A stretch of 64,000 nt of DNA from Miltoncostaea sp963762825 (GTDB lineage Bacteria > Actinomycetota > Thermoleophilia > Miltoncostaeales > Miltoncostaeaceae), in contig CAVXLZ010000002.1 of the NCBI GenBank assembly GCA_963762825.1, positions 682,001-746,000 on the forward strand. Direction: 5' to 3'. Below are positions 56,612 to 64,000 of this stretch, one piece after another. The position numbers were made by a program, and so were the translations under genes. The stretch's first letter is position 1. Every line of letters starts with the position of its first letter. The notes below the pieces were generated by a model that made no database searches, was not told the DNA's origin, and was given only the letters and a program-made list of their open reading frames with translations.

Positions 56612-57870
56612 GCGACGATGCCAACCGGCGGTTGATCGAGGATCTACGGGCGCGCCTGGCGGCGCGTGCGGCAGGTGGCGAGACCGACCCCGGTTGGCTC
56701 GACGACCAGGTGGAGATCGTGACGACGCAGGAGATCGGGCCGGTCGACCGGTTCCTGCAAACACCCCCGGAGCCGTCGATCGCGCGGCGGGCCGCCGCGG
56801 CGGCCCGCCGCCGGCCGATCCCGCGATACGAGCCCGGCGATGCGGACGCGCGCCTGCGCGAGGCGATCACCTGGCTGAAACTCAGGCTCGACGCGGAGCG
56901 CGAGACGCGGGAGGACCTCGGTGCGAGCGTCGCCCAGTTCGGTGCCGAGCTGGGCGCCTTCGCCGCCGACACCGAGCGACGCCTCGCCAGCGTCGAGACC
57001 TCGCTCCGCGCTCTCGGCGACGCGCTCGGCGAGCGGGTTCACCGCCTCGAAGACGACCGGCGCTGGCTCGCCTCCCTTCTGACGCGCGAGCGCTACGCCG
57101 AGATCGCCGCGCCCGAGAGCGAGGGCCGCATCGATCTCGAGGGCGCCGAGGCGCGCGTGTTCTCCCAGAACGGGGAGGACGGCATCCTCCTGCATCTGTT
57201 CTCGCGAATCGGCGTGACCGATCGGCGGTTCGTGGAGGTGGGCGTCGAGGACGGCTCGGAGTGCAACACGGCGAACCTCGCGGTCAACTTCGGCTGGAGC
57301 GGCGTGATGATCGACCGCGACGAGGCCGGGGTGGAGGGCGCACGGCGGCGCTTCGCCCGGCGTCCGCAGACCGCGTCCACCGTCCGTGTGGAGAAGGCCC
57401 ACGTCACCCGGGAGAACATCGACGAGCTCCTGGCCGGCAACGGCTTCGAGGGCGAGCTCGACCTGCTCTCGATCGACATCGACGGCAACGACCTCTGGGT
57501 GTGGGAGGGCGTCTCGGTCGTCGCTCCACGCGTCGTGGTGGTGGAGTACAACGGGAGCTTCGGGCCCGGCCGCAGCGTGAGCGTGCCCTACGACCCCGGC
57601 TTCGACCGCATGGAGCGACACCCGAGCGGCTGGTACCACGGGGCCTCGGTGACGGCGCTCGCCCGGATCGGGGCTCGCAAGGGGTACGTGCTCGCCGGTT
57701 GCGACAGCAACGGGGTCAATGCCTTCTTCGTTCGAGAGGACTGCGCCGAGGGCCGGATCGCGGCCGTCGAGCCCGCCCGTGCCTGGAGGCCGGTCCGCGA
57801 GCGCGGCCCGGCGAGCCCGGAGGAGCAGTTCGCCCTGATCTCGGCACTGCCCCTCGACGAGGTGCCGTGA
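56608..57870 (+). CDS. Coiled-coil FkbM-type methyltransferase
   Basis: A 420-residue protein from GTG 56608. The first about 190 residues are mostly helical: a DLRARLAARAAGGE element like that of the coiled-coil protein at 51868, then a predicted coiled coil (about 95-165, DAERETREDLGASVAQFG ... RLASVETSLRALGDALGERV). The C-terminal part has the FkbM-like SAM fold (FSQNGEDGILLHLFSRIG, RFVEVGVEDGSECNTANLAV, LDLLSIDIDGNDLWVWEG). A coiled coil joined to a methyltransferase near a Wzt with a carbohydrate-binding domain is the layout of the chain-terminating WbdD of E. coli O8/O9a. The analogy is functional, not by sequence. Confidence 0.8.
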   Translation: MSDDANRRLIEDLRARLAARAAGGETDPGWLDDQVEIVTTQEIGPVDRFLQTPPEPSIARRAAAAARRRPIPRYEPGDADARLREAITWLKLRLDAERETREDLGASVAQFGAELGAFAADTERRLASVETSLRALGDALGERVHRLEDDRRWLASLLTRERYAEIAAPESEGRIDLEGAEARVFSQNGEDGILLHLFSRIGVTDRRFVEVGVEDGSECNTANLAVNFGWSGVMIDRDEAGVEGARRRFARRPQTASTVRVEKAHVTRENIDELLAGNGFEGELDLLSIDIDGNDLWVWEGVSVVAPRVVVVEYNGSFGPGRSVSVPYDPGFDRMERHPSGWYHGASVTALARIGARKGYVLAGCDSNGVNAFFVREDCAEGRIAAVEPARAWRPVRERGPASPEEQFALISALPLDEVP

Positions 57871-58940
57871 CGCCGCCGGAGGCCAGGACGCTGCGGGTGA
57901 ACGTCTTCGTGGCGACGCTGGCCCCTTCGGATGCGGTGTCGGACCAGGCCCGCCACCGCATCCGCGTGCTTCGGGAGTGGGGGTACGACGCGCGTCTGGT
58001 CGCCGAGCGCTGGCATCCGTCCTGCGCGGCCGAGGCGCTGCCGCTCATGCGGGCGATGGTGGAGCGCCCCGGCGCGGCATGGATCGTCCACTACAGCATC
58101 TGGACCGATGGGCTGGCCGAGGTCCTGCGCACGACGGGGCGGCCACGTGTGCTGACCTACCACAACATCACGCCACACCATCTGCTCCCCCCGGGCCCGG
58201 TCGCCGACCTCTGCCGTCGCGCGCGGGAGGAGTTGCCCCGCCTGGCGGGTGACTGGGACCTCGTGACCGCCGACTCCTCCTACAACGCGGACGAGCTGCG
58301 AGAGGTCGGGTTCGACTCCGTGGAGGTGGTCCCGTTGCTGATGCCGGCCGGACGACCCCCACCGGAGGCCGCGCGGGGGCAGAACGTGCTCTTCGTGGGC
58401 CGCCTCTCACCCTCCAAGGGTCTCGACGACCTGATCAAGGCGGTCGCCCTGCTGCGCCTGCGGCACCGGCCGGGGGCGACCCTCGACGTCGTGGGCTCGC
58501 GTGAGGGGTGGGAGGGCTATGCGGCCGGCCTCGAGCAGCTGGCCGCGCGCATCGGGGGGGGCGGGGTCGCCTTCCGCGGACCGGTCTCCGACGCCGAGCG
58601 GGATCAGCTCTATGCCCGGGCCGGCGTCGTGTGCCTGCTCTCCCGGCACGAGGGCTTCTGCGCCCCGGTGGTGGAGGCGATGCGCGCGGGAGCGCCGATC
58701 GTCGCCCGCGACGCGGGTGCAGTGGCCGAGACCATGGGCGACGGGGGCGTGCTCCTGCCCGACGGCGATCCGCGCCTGGCCGCCGAGGCACTCGAGGAAG
58801 TCCTGAGCGACGAGGTGTTGCGCGAACGCCTGAGGGCCGGGGCGGCGCGGGCCCTCGCGCGGGTGGCACCGGACGTCGTCGAGGCCCGCCTGCGGACGAC
58901 ACTCGGCGCCGTCCTCGACCGGGAGCCGGGCGCCGGCTGA
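57867..58940 (+). CDS. GT4 glycosyltransferase
   Basis: A 357-residue GT-B protein, GTG 57867 with a GTGA overlap. Motifs: VATLAPSDAVSDQARHRIRV, LTYHNITPHHLL, LFVGRLSPSKGLDDLIKAV and SRHEGFCAPVVEAMRAG. A relative of the transferase at 53647. Last gene of the plus-strand run that starts at 43339. Confidence 0.88.
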   Translation: MTPPEARTLRVNVFVATLAPSDAVSDQARHRIRVLREWGYDARLVAERWHPSCAAEALPLMRAMVERPGAAWIVHYSIWTDGLAEVLRTTGRPRVLTYHNITPHHLLPPGPVADLCRRAREELPRLAGDWDLVTADSSYNADELREVGFDSVEVVPLLMPAGRPPPEAARGQNVLFVGRLSPSKGLDDLIKAVALLRLRHRPGATLDVVGSREGWEGYAAGLEQLAARIGGGGVAFRGPVSDAERDQLYARAGVVCLLSRHEGFCAPVVEAMRAGAPIVARDAGAVAETMGDGGVLLPDGDPRLAAEALEEVLSDEVLRERLRAGAARALARVAPDVVEARLRTTLGAVLDREPGAG

Positions 58941-59000
58941 GGGGCGGGTGATCCGGATCTGAGCGAGCTCTCGTCTTGACGCCAGCCGGGGGCGACGCCG

Positions 59001-60182
59001 ATGATCGCCGTGATGAGACGAATCGGCATCGGCGTGGTCATCGCCGTGCTCAGCTCCTTTCTCGTCGTGGCCCAGACCGCGGGAGCGGCAACGGCGACCC
59101 GCGTACTCCCGGGCTGGCCCAAGCGAGTCGCGGCGGGAAGCGTTCACCAGGGGCCGGGCGGGGGGGTCGTGGTCGTGTCGATCGGCGACTCCACGGCGGA
59201 CGGCTTCCCCTACGTCGTCTCGGCGTTCCGTCGCGACGGGCGTCGCCTCTGGACCAACCGCCGCGTGCCCGGATGCGGCAACTGCGACGACGGGCCGCAG
59301 CCCGAGGCGCTGCAGGCGGACGGCACCTACGGCCCGATCGGCGTCGAGGGCGACGACTTCTGGGCGGTCGACCGCCGCGGCCGGCGGGTCGCCGGGTGCT
59401 CGGGAGCCGTGGCGGCGGACGGCACCTGCTACTTCGCGAGCTCCGACTTCACGACGGAGATCCCCTCCGTCGTGGCCCGGACCGCGGCCGGCGACGTGGC
59501 CTGGAAGGTGGACGACGACGCCTACCGCTGGGTGCCCGAGTTCGAGGTGCCACCGATCGTCGTCCGGGACGGTGCGGGCTTGATCTACACGGCCTTCGGC
59601 TTCGGTACCGATGCGAGGACCTCCGCTGCGCAGGACGGCCGGCTGATCGCCGTCGACCCGGCCACCCGGAGCATCCTCTGGGGGCGCCCCGGCCCGGACG
59701 AGGTCCTGACGGCCCTCGGCAGTGGCGTCCTGGCCGTCCGCGACAGGAGCATCGTCGCGTTCCGGCGCGACGGAGTGGACCGCTGGTCGCGCCCGCTGCC
59801 TGCGGGGCAGCAGGCCACCCCGGCCACCACCATCTATGACGGACCCCGCAAGCGGGTGTACGTCGGTCGCATCGGGGGCACGTCGGGAGTGACGGCGTAC
59901 CGGGCCGCAACCGGAGCGCCGGTCTGGAGCACCCGCCCGGGCGAGCCGGCCCGTCTGCTCTCGGTGGGGCGCTCGGGCCGGGTGTACCTGGCGATCGACG
60001 CCCCCGGGCGTCGCGCCGTGCGGGCGGTGCGCTTCACCAACGGGAAGACCGTGTGGCAGCGGCGCACACGCCGGCCGGTGGCCGGCGCCCGCGAGCTGAG
60101 GAACGGAACGGTCGCCGTCTCGGTGGGCGCCATCTTCCCGCGCGCCTCCACCGACGTCCTGACCCTCCTCAGGCCCCGGTAG
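59001..60182 (+). CDS. Exported PQQ-like beta-propeller protein
   Basis: A 393-residue secreted protein. The signal peptide runs to about residue 29 (GIGVVIAVLSSFLVVAQTAGA); the start may also be the ATG at 59013. The mature part has repeated blades with W at the end of strands (GRRLWTNRR, GDVAWKVDD, RSILWGRPG, VDRWSRPLP, GAPVWSTRPG, KTVWQRRTR), typical of PQQ/quinoprotein-like or outer-surface propellers. It is probably structural, with no catalytic residues seen. Cysteine pairs in CGNC and CSG...GTC could form disulfides. Confidence 0.78.
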   Translation: MIAVMRRIGIGVVIAVLSSFLVVAQTAGAATATRVLPGWPKRVAAGSVHQGPGGGVVVVSIGDSTADGFPYVVSAFRRDGRRLWTNRRVPGCGNCDDGPQPEALQADGTYGPIGVEGDDFWAVDRRGRRVAGCSGAVAADGTCYFASSDFTTEIPSVVARTAAGDVAWKVDDDAYRWVPEFEVPPIVVRDGAGLIYTAFGFGTDARTSAAQDGRLIAVDPATRSILWGRPGPDEVLTALGSGVLAVRDRSIVAFRRDGVDRWSRPLPAGQQATPATTIYDGPRKRVYVGRIGGTSGVTAYRAATGAPVWSTRPGEPARLLSVGRSGRVYLAIDAPGRRAVRAVRFTNGKTVWQRRTRRPVAGARELRNGTVAVSVGAIFPRASTDVLTLLRPR

Positions 60183-60191
60183 GGGTGGAGA

Positions 60192-61157
60192 CTACGCCGA
60201 GGGCCTGAGACGCTCCAGGTCGGCGTCGACCATCATCCTGACGAGGCCCTCGAAGTCGACCGCGGGCTCCCAATCGAGCTTCTCGCGCGCCTTGGCCGGG
60301 TCGCCCACCAGCAGGTCGACCTCGGCCGGGCGGATCAGCGCCGGGTCGGTGCGCACGTGGTCGGCGGAGTCGAGCCCGGCGTGGGCGAAGGCCAACTCGA
60401 CGAGGCGACCCACGGTGTTGGTCTCGCCGGTCGCCACGACGTAGTCCTCGGCCTCGTCCTGCTGGAGCATCCGCCACATGGCGTCCACGTAGTCGCCCGC
60501 GAAGCCCCAGTCGCGGCGGGCGTCGAGGTTGCCGAGGGTGAGATGGTCGGCCAGGCCGAGCTTGATGCGCGCCACGCCGTCGGTGACCTTGCGCGTCACG
60601 AACTCGAGCCCGCGACGCGGCGACTCGTGATTGAAGAGGATGCCCGAGCAGGCGAACATCCCGTACGACTCGCGGTAGTTGACCGTGATGTAGTGCCCGT
60701 AGACCTTGGCCACCCCGTAGGGGCTTCGCGGGTAGAAGGGCGTCGTCTCGCTCTGGGGCGTCTCGAGCACCCGGCCGTACATCTCGCTCGATGAGGCCTG
60801 GTAGAAGCGGATCTCGGGGTTGACCTGGCGGATCGCCTCGAGCAGGCGCGTCACGCCGACCGCGGTGAACTCGGCCGTGAGCACCGGCTGCGTCCACGAC
60901 GTGGGCACGAACGACTGGGCGGCGAGGTTGTAGACCTCGTCCGGTTCGGCCTGCCGGAGGGCCGCCGTGAGCGAGGGCTGGTCGAGGAGGTCGGCCTGCG
61001 CGAAGGTGAGCCGGTCGCGCAGGTGCTCGATCCGTTCGTACGACTCGGTCGACGAGCGGCGCACGACGCCGCAGACCTCGTATCCCTTGCCCAGGAGGAG
61101 CTCCGCAAGGTACGAGCCGTCCTGTCCGGTGATGCCGGTGATGAGAGCGCGCGGCAC
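60192..61157 (-). CDS. gmd: GDP-mannose 4,6-dehydratase
   Basis: Converts GDP-D-mannose to GDP-4-keto-6-deoxymannose. The 321-residue product has the Rossmann motif RALITGITGQDGSYLAELLL characteristic of Gmd, VCGVVRRSS, the catalytic SSSEMYG and YPRSPYGVAKVYGH, and ARRDWGFAGDYVDAMWRMLQ. It is downstream of rmd with 3 bases between them, so the two genes are one operon producing GDP-D-rhamnose. Confidence 0.95.
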   Translation of the reverse strand: MPRALITGITGQDGSYLAELLLGKGYEVCGVVRRSSTESYERIEHLRDRLTFAQADLLDQPSLTAALRQAEPDEVYNLAAQSFVPTSWTQPVLTAEFTAVGVTRLLEAIRQVNPEIRFYQASSSEMYGRVLETPQSETTPFYPRSPYGVAKVYGHYITVNYRESYGMFACSGILFNHESPRRGLEFVTRKVTDGVARIKLGLADHLTLGNLDARRDWGFAGDYVDAMWRMLQQDEAEDYVVATGETNTVGRLVELAFAHAGLDSADHVRTDPALIRPAEVDLLVGDPAKAREKLDWEPAVDFEGLVRMMVDADLERLRPSA

Positions 61158-61160
61158 GTT

Positions 61161-62126
61161 CTACTCCTCGTTCTCGTTCTCGCAGGCCACCCGCGCCCTC
61201 CACCAGTCGAGCGTGTCGGCCAGAGTCGTGTCGATCGGGATCTCCGGGCTCCACCCGGTATCAGCGCCAAGGCGCGCGGGCGAACCATAGAGATCGGGTT
61301 GCTCGCCGTCCCGCCGCAGGCCGGGGTCGGAGGTGAAGGTGACCGGTATGCGGGCCAGGGGCGCGAGCCCCTCGATGAGCCGGCGCACCGGCAGCGAGCG
61401 GCCGCCGCATGCCAGGTAGACGACGTCGGGGTCGCCCCTCTCGAGCAGCAGCCAGTAGGCGCGCACCATGTCGCGCACGTCGATGAAGTCGCGCCGCGTG
61501 TCGATGTTGCCGACGCGCACATCCACTCCGTCGCGCCCGTCGCGCTCGGCCCGGGCGATCTGGCGGGCCACGTTCGGCAGCACGAAGCGGGGATCCTGGC
61601 CGGGGCCGACGTGGTTGAAGGCGCGTACCCGGATGGCATGCACCCCGTAGGCGGCGCGGTACTGGCCCGCGGCGAGGTCGGCCGCCGCCTTCGACGCACC
61701 GTAGGGCGAGACGGGGTTGAGCGGGGTCTCGGCCGTGACCGGGAGGTCCCCCAACGGCACCCGTCCGTGGATCTCCCCGCTGGTCACGATGAGGGCCGGC
61801 GTCGAGGGTGCGCCGGTGCGCAGCGCCTCGAGCAGGGCGATCGTGCCGCCGAGGTTGATCTCCCAGGTGGCGAGCGGTTCGGAGAAGGAGCGCCCCACCG
61901 ACGAGGCGCCCGCCAGGTGAACGACCCGATCGGGCGCCACGCGCTCCAGCGCCTCGGCGACGGCGCGCGGGTCGCCCACATCGCCCGGCTGCGCGATGAC
62001 GCCGCCGGGCAGCGCCCCCTCGCGGCCGGCGCGGACCAGACCGTGCACCTCGTGGCCCAGGGCGGTGCAGTAGGCGCACAGGTGATGCCCCGCGAATCCG
62101 GTGGCCCCGGTGATGAGCACTCGCAC
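61161..62126 (-). CDS. rmd: GDP-4-keto-6-deoxymannose reductase (GDP-D-rhamnose synthase)
   Basis: A 321-residue SDR starting at GTG 62126. Rossmann motif VLITGATGFAGHHL, catalytic SGEIHG and NPVSPYGASKAAAD, then FNHVGPGQDPRFVLP, typical of Rmd. With gmd it gives GDP-D-rhamnose, the donor for D-rhamnans such as the Pseudomonas A-band, which are exported by Wzm/Wzt transporters like the one at 49786-51857. A GDP-L-fucose or other outcome would need a different enzyme. Confidence 0.9.
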   Translation of the reverse strand: MRVLITGATGFAGHHLCAYCTALGHEVHGLVRAGREGALPGGVIAQPGDVGDPRAVAEALERVAPDRVVHLAGASSVGRSFSEPLATWEINLGGTIALLEALRTGAPSTPALIVTSGEIHGRVPLGDLPVTAETPLNPVSPYGASKAAADLAAGQYRAAYGVHAIRVRAFNHVGPGQDPRFVLPNVARQIARAERDGRDGVDVRVGNIDTRRDFIDVRDMVRAYWLLLERGDPDVVYLACGGRSLPVRRLIEGLAPLARIPVTFTSDPGLRRDGEQPDLYGSPARLGADTGWSPEIPIDTTLADTLDWWRARVACENENEE

Positions 62127-62204
62127 GGCCGTTGAGGCTACCAAGGGCCCCCGGTGGGGCCCGGGCGCTTGCCGTTGCGCCCGATGGGCGATTACTGTCC
62201 GCAC

Positions 62205-62657
62205 GTGTCCTTTGCCCGCACAACGGCTGCGGCGCTCCTGCTCGCCCTGGTGCTCGCGCTCGGGAGCGGCGCGGCGCTCGCCGCCACGACGCCCACGGTC
62301 ACCGAGAGGATCTTCCTCGACTACACCTTCGACCGGGTGATCAACGGGAGCTACAGCGCGACCGAGCTGCAGGCCGCGCTCGAGGAGGCGCAGGACCAGG
62401 GCGCACCCTTCAAGGAGTTCGAGTCGGCCGTGCAGGACGTCTACGACCGCGACTTCCTCGGCATCGCGACCGGGGAGGGGAACGGCCAGACCGCCCAGGC
62501 CCGGGACGAGGCCGAGGGCTCGGGCCTGCTCCCCGAGCCGCGCGGGCCGAGCGAGCGCACTCAGCCCCCGTGGCCCTTCCTCGCCATGGCGGTGCTCGGA
62601 GCGATGCTCGCCCTGGCCGGCGCGGGCAGCTCGATCTACCGGCGCGTCCACCGGTGA
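62205..62657 (+). CDS. Small exported membrane-anchored protein of unknown function
   Basis: About 150 residues from GTG 62205 (ATG 62184 is possible). Signal peptide with likely cleavage after SGAALA, a central segment ERIFLDYTFDRVINGSYSATELQAAL, and one C-terminal membrane helix (PFLAMAVLGAMLALAGAG). It shares layout and part of the central motif with the small protein at 3287-3688. Its stop overlaps the MoxR start (GTGA), as the other copy's stop overlaps lepB. Function unknown. Confidence 0.6.
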   Translation: MSFARTTAAALLLALVLALGSGAALAATTPTVTERIFLDYTFDRVINGSYSATELQAALEEAQDQGAPFKEFESAVQDVYDRDFLGIATGEGNGQTAQARDEAEGSGLLPEPRGPSERTQPPWPFLAMAVLGAMLALAGAGSSIYRRVHR

Positions 62658-63496
62658 GGTTCGAGGGCACCTCCGGATACATCGCGGGCGATGAACTGGC
62701 GGCGGCGGTCAACGTGGCCGTCGCACTCGAGCGCCCGCTGCTCATCCGCGGCGAGCCGGGCACCGGCAAGACGCTGCTCGCAGAGGCCGTGGCCGAGGCG
62801 CTCGGCATGCCCCTGCTGGTGTGGGGGGTGAAATCGACCACCCGGGCCCAGGACGGTCTCTACGTCTACGACACGGTCCAGCGCCTCTACGACAGCCAGT
62901 TCGGCGACGGTGACCCGGCGGAGATCGCCCGCTACATCCGGCTCGGCCGCCTCGGCGAGGCCTTCGCCGCCTCCGAGCGGATTGTGCTGCTGATCGACGA
63001 GGTCGACAAGGCCGACCTCGAGTTCCCCAACGACCTGCTGTGGGAGCTCGATCGCATGAGCTTCCACATCCCGGAGACCGGCCGCACAGTGGCGGCGGCG
63101 CACCGCCCTGTGGTGATCATCACCTCCAACGCCGAGAAGGAGCTGCCGGACGCCTTCCTGCGCCGGTGCGTCTTCCACTACATCGCGTTTCCGGACCCCG
63201 AGCAGATGGCCGAGATCGTGCGGGTGCACCACCCCGACCTCGACGGGGCGTTGATCGCCGCCGCGATGGAGGCCTTCTACGTGTTGAGGTCGTTCGATGG
63301 CCTGCAGAAGCGCCCCACCACAAGCGAGCTGATCGATTGGGTTCAGGCGCTCGTGATCTCGGGGGTCCCAGCCGAGCGGGTGCTCACCGAGATGCCGTTC
63401 CTCGGCGTGGTGCTGAAGACGCCCCTCGACGTGGAGATGGCGCGGCGGCACCTGGCGGTGCGCGGCGCCGACCTCGCCCGGCGGCGCCGGATCTGA
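62654..63496 (+). CDS. MoxR-family AAA ATPase
   Basis: A 280-residue AAA+ protein from GTG 62654. Walker A GEPGTGKT (residues 33-40), Walker B IVLLIDEVDKAD, sensor VVIITSNAEKEL and an arginine-rich C-terminus. MoxR ATPases act as chaperones for assembling cell-envelope complexes or metalloenzymes, usually with VWA/DUF58 partners, which may lie beyond the window. It is coupled by a GTGA overlap to the preceding small exported protein. Confidence 0.9.
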   Translation: MRFEGTSGYIAGDELAAAVNVAVALERPLLIRGEPGTGKTLLAEAVAEALGMPLLVWGVKSTTRAQDGLYVYDTVQRLYDSQFGDGDPAEIARYIRLGRLGEAFAASERIVLLIDEVDKADLEFPNDLLWELDRMSFHIPETGRTVAAAHRPVVIITSNAEKELPDAFLRRCVFHYIAFPDPEQMAEIVRVHHPDLDGALIAAAMEAFYVLRSFDGLQKRPTTSELIDWVQALVISGVPAERVLTEMPFLGVVLKTPLDVEMARRHLAVRGADLARRRRI

Positions 63497-63499
63497 CGC

Positions 63500-64000
63500 A
63501 TGGCGGCGATCGAGATCAGCGGCCTCACGAAGGCCTTCGGCACGGTGCGTGCGGTGAGCGACCTCTCGTTCACGGTCGACGCGGGGCGTGTGACCGGCTT
63601 CCTCGGCCCCAACGGAGCCGGTAAGAGCACCACCCTCCGGATGCTCCTCGGCCTGGTGCGGCCGGGCTCCGGCGAGGCGACCTTCGATGGGCGTCGCTAC
63701 GAGGACCTACCGCATCCGAGCGCCCACGTGGGCGCAGTGCTGGAGGAGGCGAGTTTCCACCCCGGCCGCTCGGGTCGCGACCACCTGCGTGTGCTCGCGG
63801 CCGCCGGCCGCCATCCGGCGACGCGCGTGGACGAGGTGCTGGCGCAGGTGGACCTCACTCCCGCCGCCGGGCGGCGGGTGAAGGGTTACTCGATGGGGAT
63901 GCGCCAGCGCCTCGCCATCGCCGCCGCGCTGCTCGGCGACCCCGATGTGCTCATCCTGGACGAGCCGGCTAACGGGCTCGACCCTCCCGGTATCCGCTGG
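63500..64000 (+). CDS. ABC transporter ATP-binding protein, partial
   Basis: The first 167 residues of an ATPase that continues past the right edge. Walker A LGPNGAGKST, the signature YSMGMRQRL and Walker B DVLILDEPANGLD are present. The DrrA/CcmA-like spacing suggests a drug- or lipid-type exporter. The start is ATG 63500, 4 bases after the previous stop. The partner permease is not seen. Confidence 0.92.
   Translation, partial: MAAIEISGLTKAFGTVRAVSDLSFTVDAGRVTGFLGPNGAGKSTTLRMLLGLVRPGSGEATFDGRRYEDLPHPSAHVGAVLEEASFHPGRSGRDHLRVLAAAGRHPATRVDEVLAQVDLTPAAGRRVKGYSMGMRQRLAIAAALLGDPDVLILDEPANGLDPPGIRW

Overview
The window is high-GC DNA with tightly packed genes, many of which overlap by 4 bases (ATGA or GTGA). 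It fits a high-GC actinobacterium. The B12-type ribonucleotide reductase with NrdR, the type III glutamine synthetase, the PucR-type regulator and the numerous cell-surface glycan genes suggest class Thermoleophilia or a near relative. That placement is an inference from gene content only. No rRNA, tRNA, CRISPR array or transposase gene was recognised, and no gap between genes exceeds about 200 bases.

Layout. 1-3.7 kb (minus strand): nrdJ (runs off the left edge), nrdR with a likely NrdR box pair, lepB and a small exported protein. 3.8-5.7 kb: an O-antigen ligase-like membrane protein. 5.7-19.1 kb: housekeeping and unknown genes, including two alpha/beta hydrolases, a CGNR zinc-finger regulator, a siroheme sulfite/nitrite reductase, a class IV aminotransferase, a 165-bp palindromic element, a PucR-type regulator divergent from glutamine synthetase III, and an HhH-GPD DNA glycosylase. 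19.1-24.8 kb (minus): glycosyltransferases, a methyltransferase, a polyprenyl-phosphate sugar transferase and a phosphatase-like protein. 25.5-32.6 kb (plus): an ECF sigma factor with a built-in zinc-finger anti-sigma-like domain, coupled to a large secreted protein and followed by three glycosyltransferases. 32.6-43.3 kb (minus): an eleven-gene operon for a CDP-linked, probably C-methylated 6-deoxyhexose, with a Wzx-type flippase. 43.3-58.9 kb (plus): three large membrane proteins, a Wzm/Wzt ABC exporter, coiled-coil proteins, four GT4 glycosyltransferases and a coiled-coil FkbM-type methyltransferase. 59-64 kb: an exported beta-propeller, rmd and gmd (GDP-D-rhamnose), a small exported protein, a MoxR AAA ATPase and the start of an ABC transporter.

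How it works together: most of 19-62 kb reads as one cell-surface polysaccharide island. It holds both a Wzx/polyprenyl-transferase set and a Wzm/Wzt ABC-export set, two activated-sugar routes (CDP-6-deoxyhexose and GDP-D-rhamnose), and about a dozen glycosyltransferases.

Sequence quality matters here. At least seven genes carry apparent frameshifts (eight sites), and every one is a net +1 insertion relative to the frame needed by the protein family. Residual insertion-type sequencing errors are the simplest explanation, so these genes are listed as single features with the break noted.
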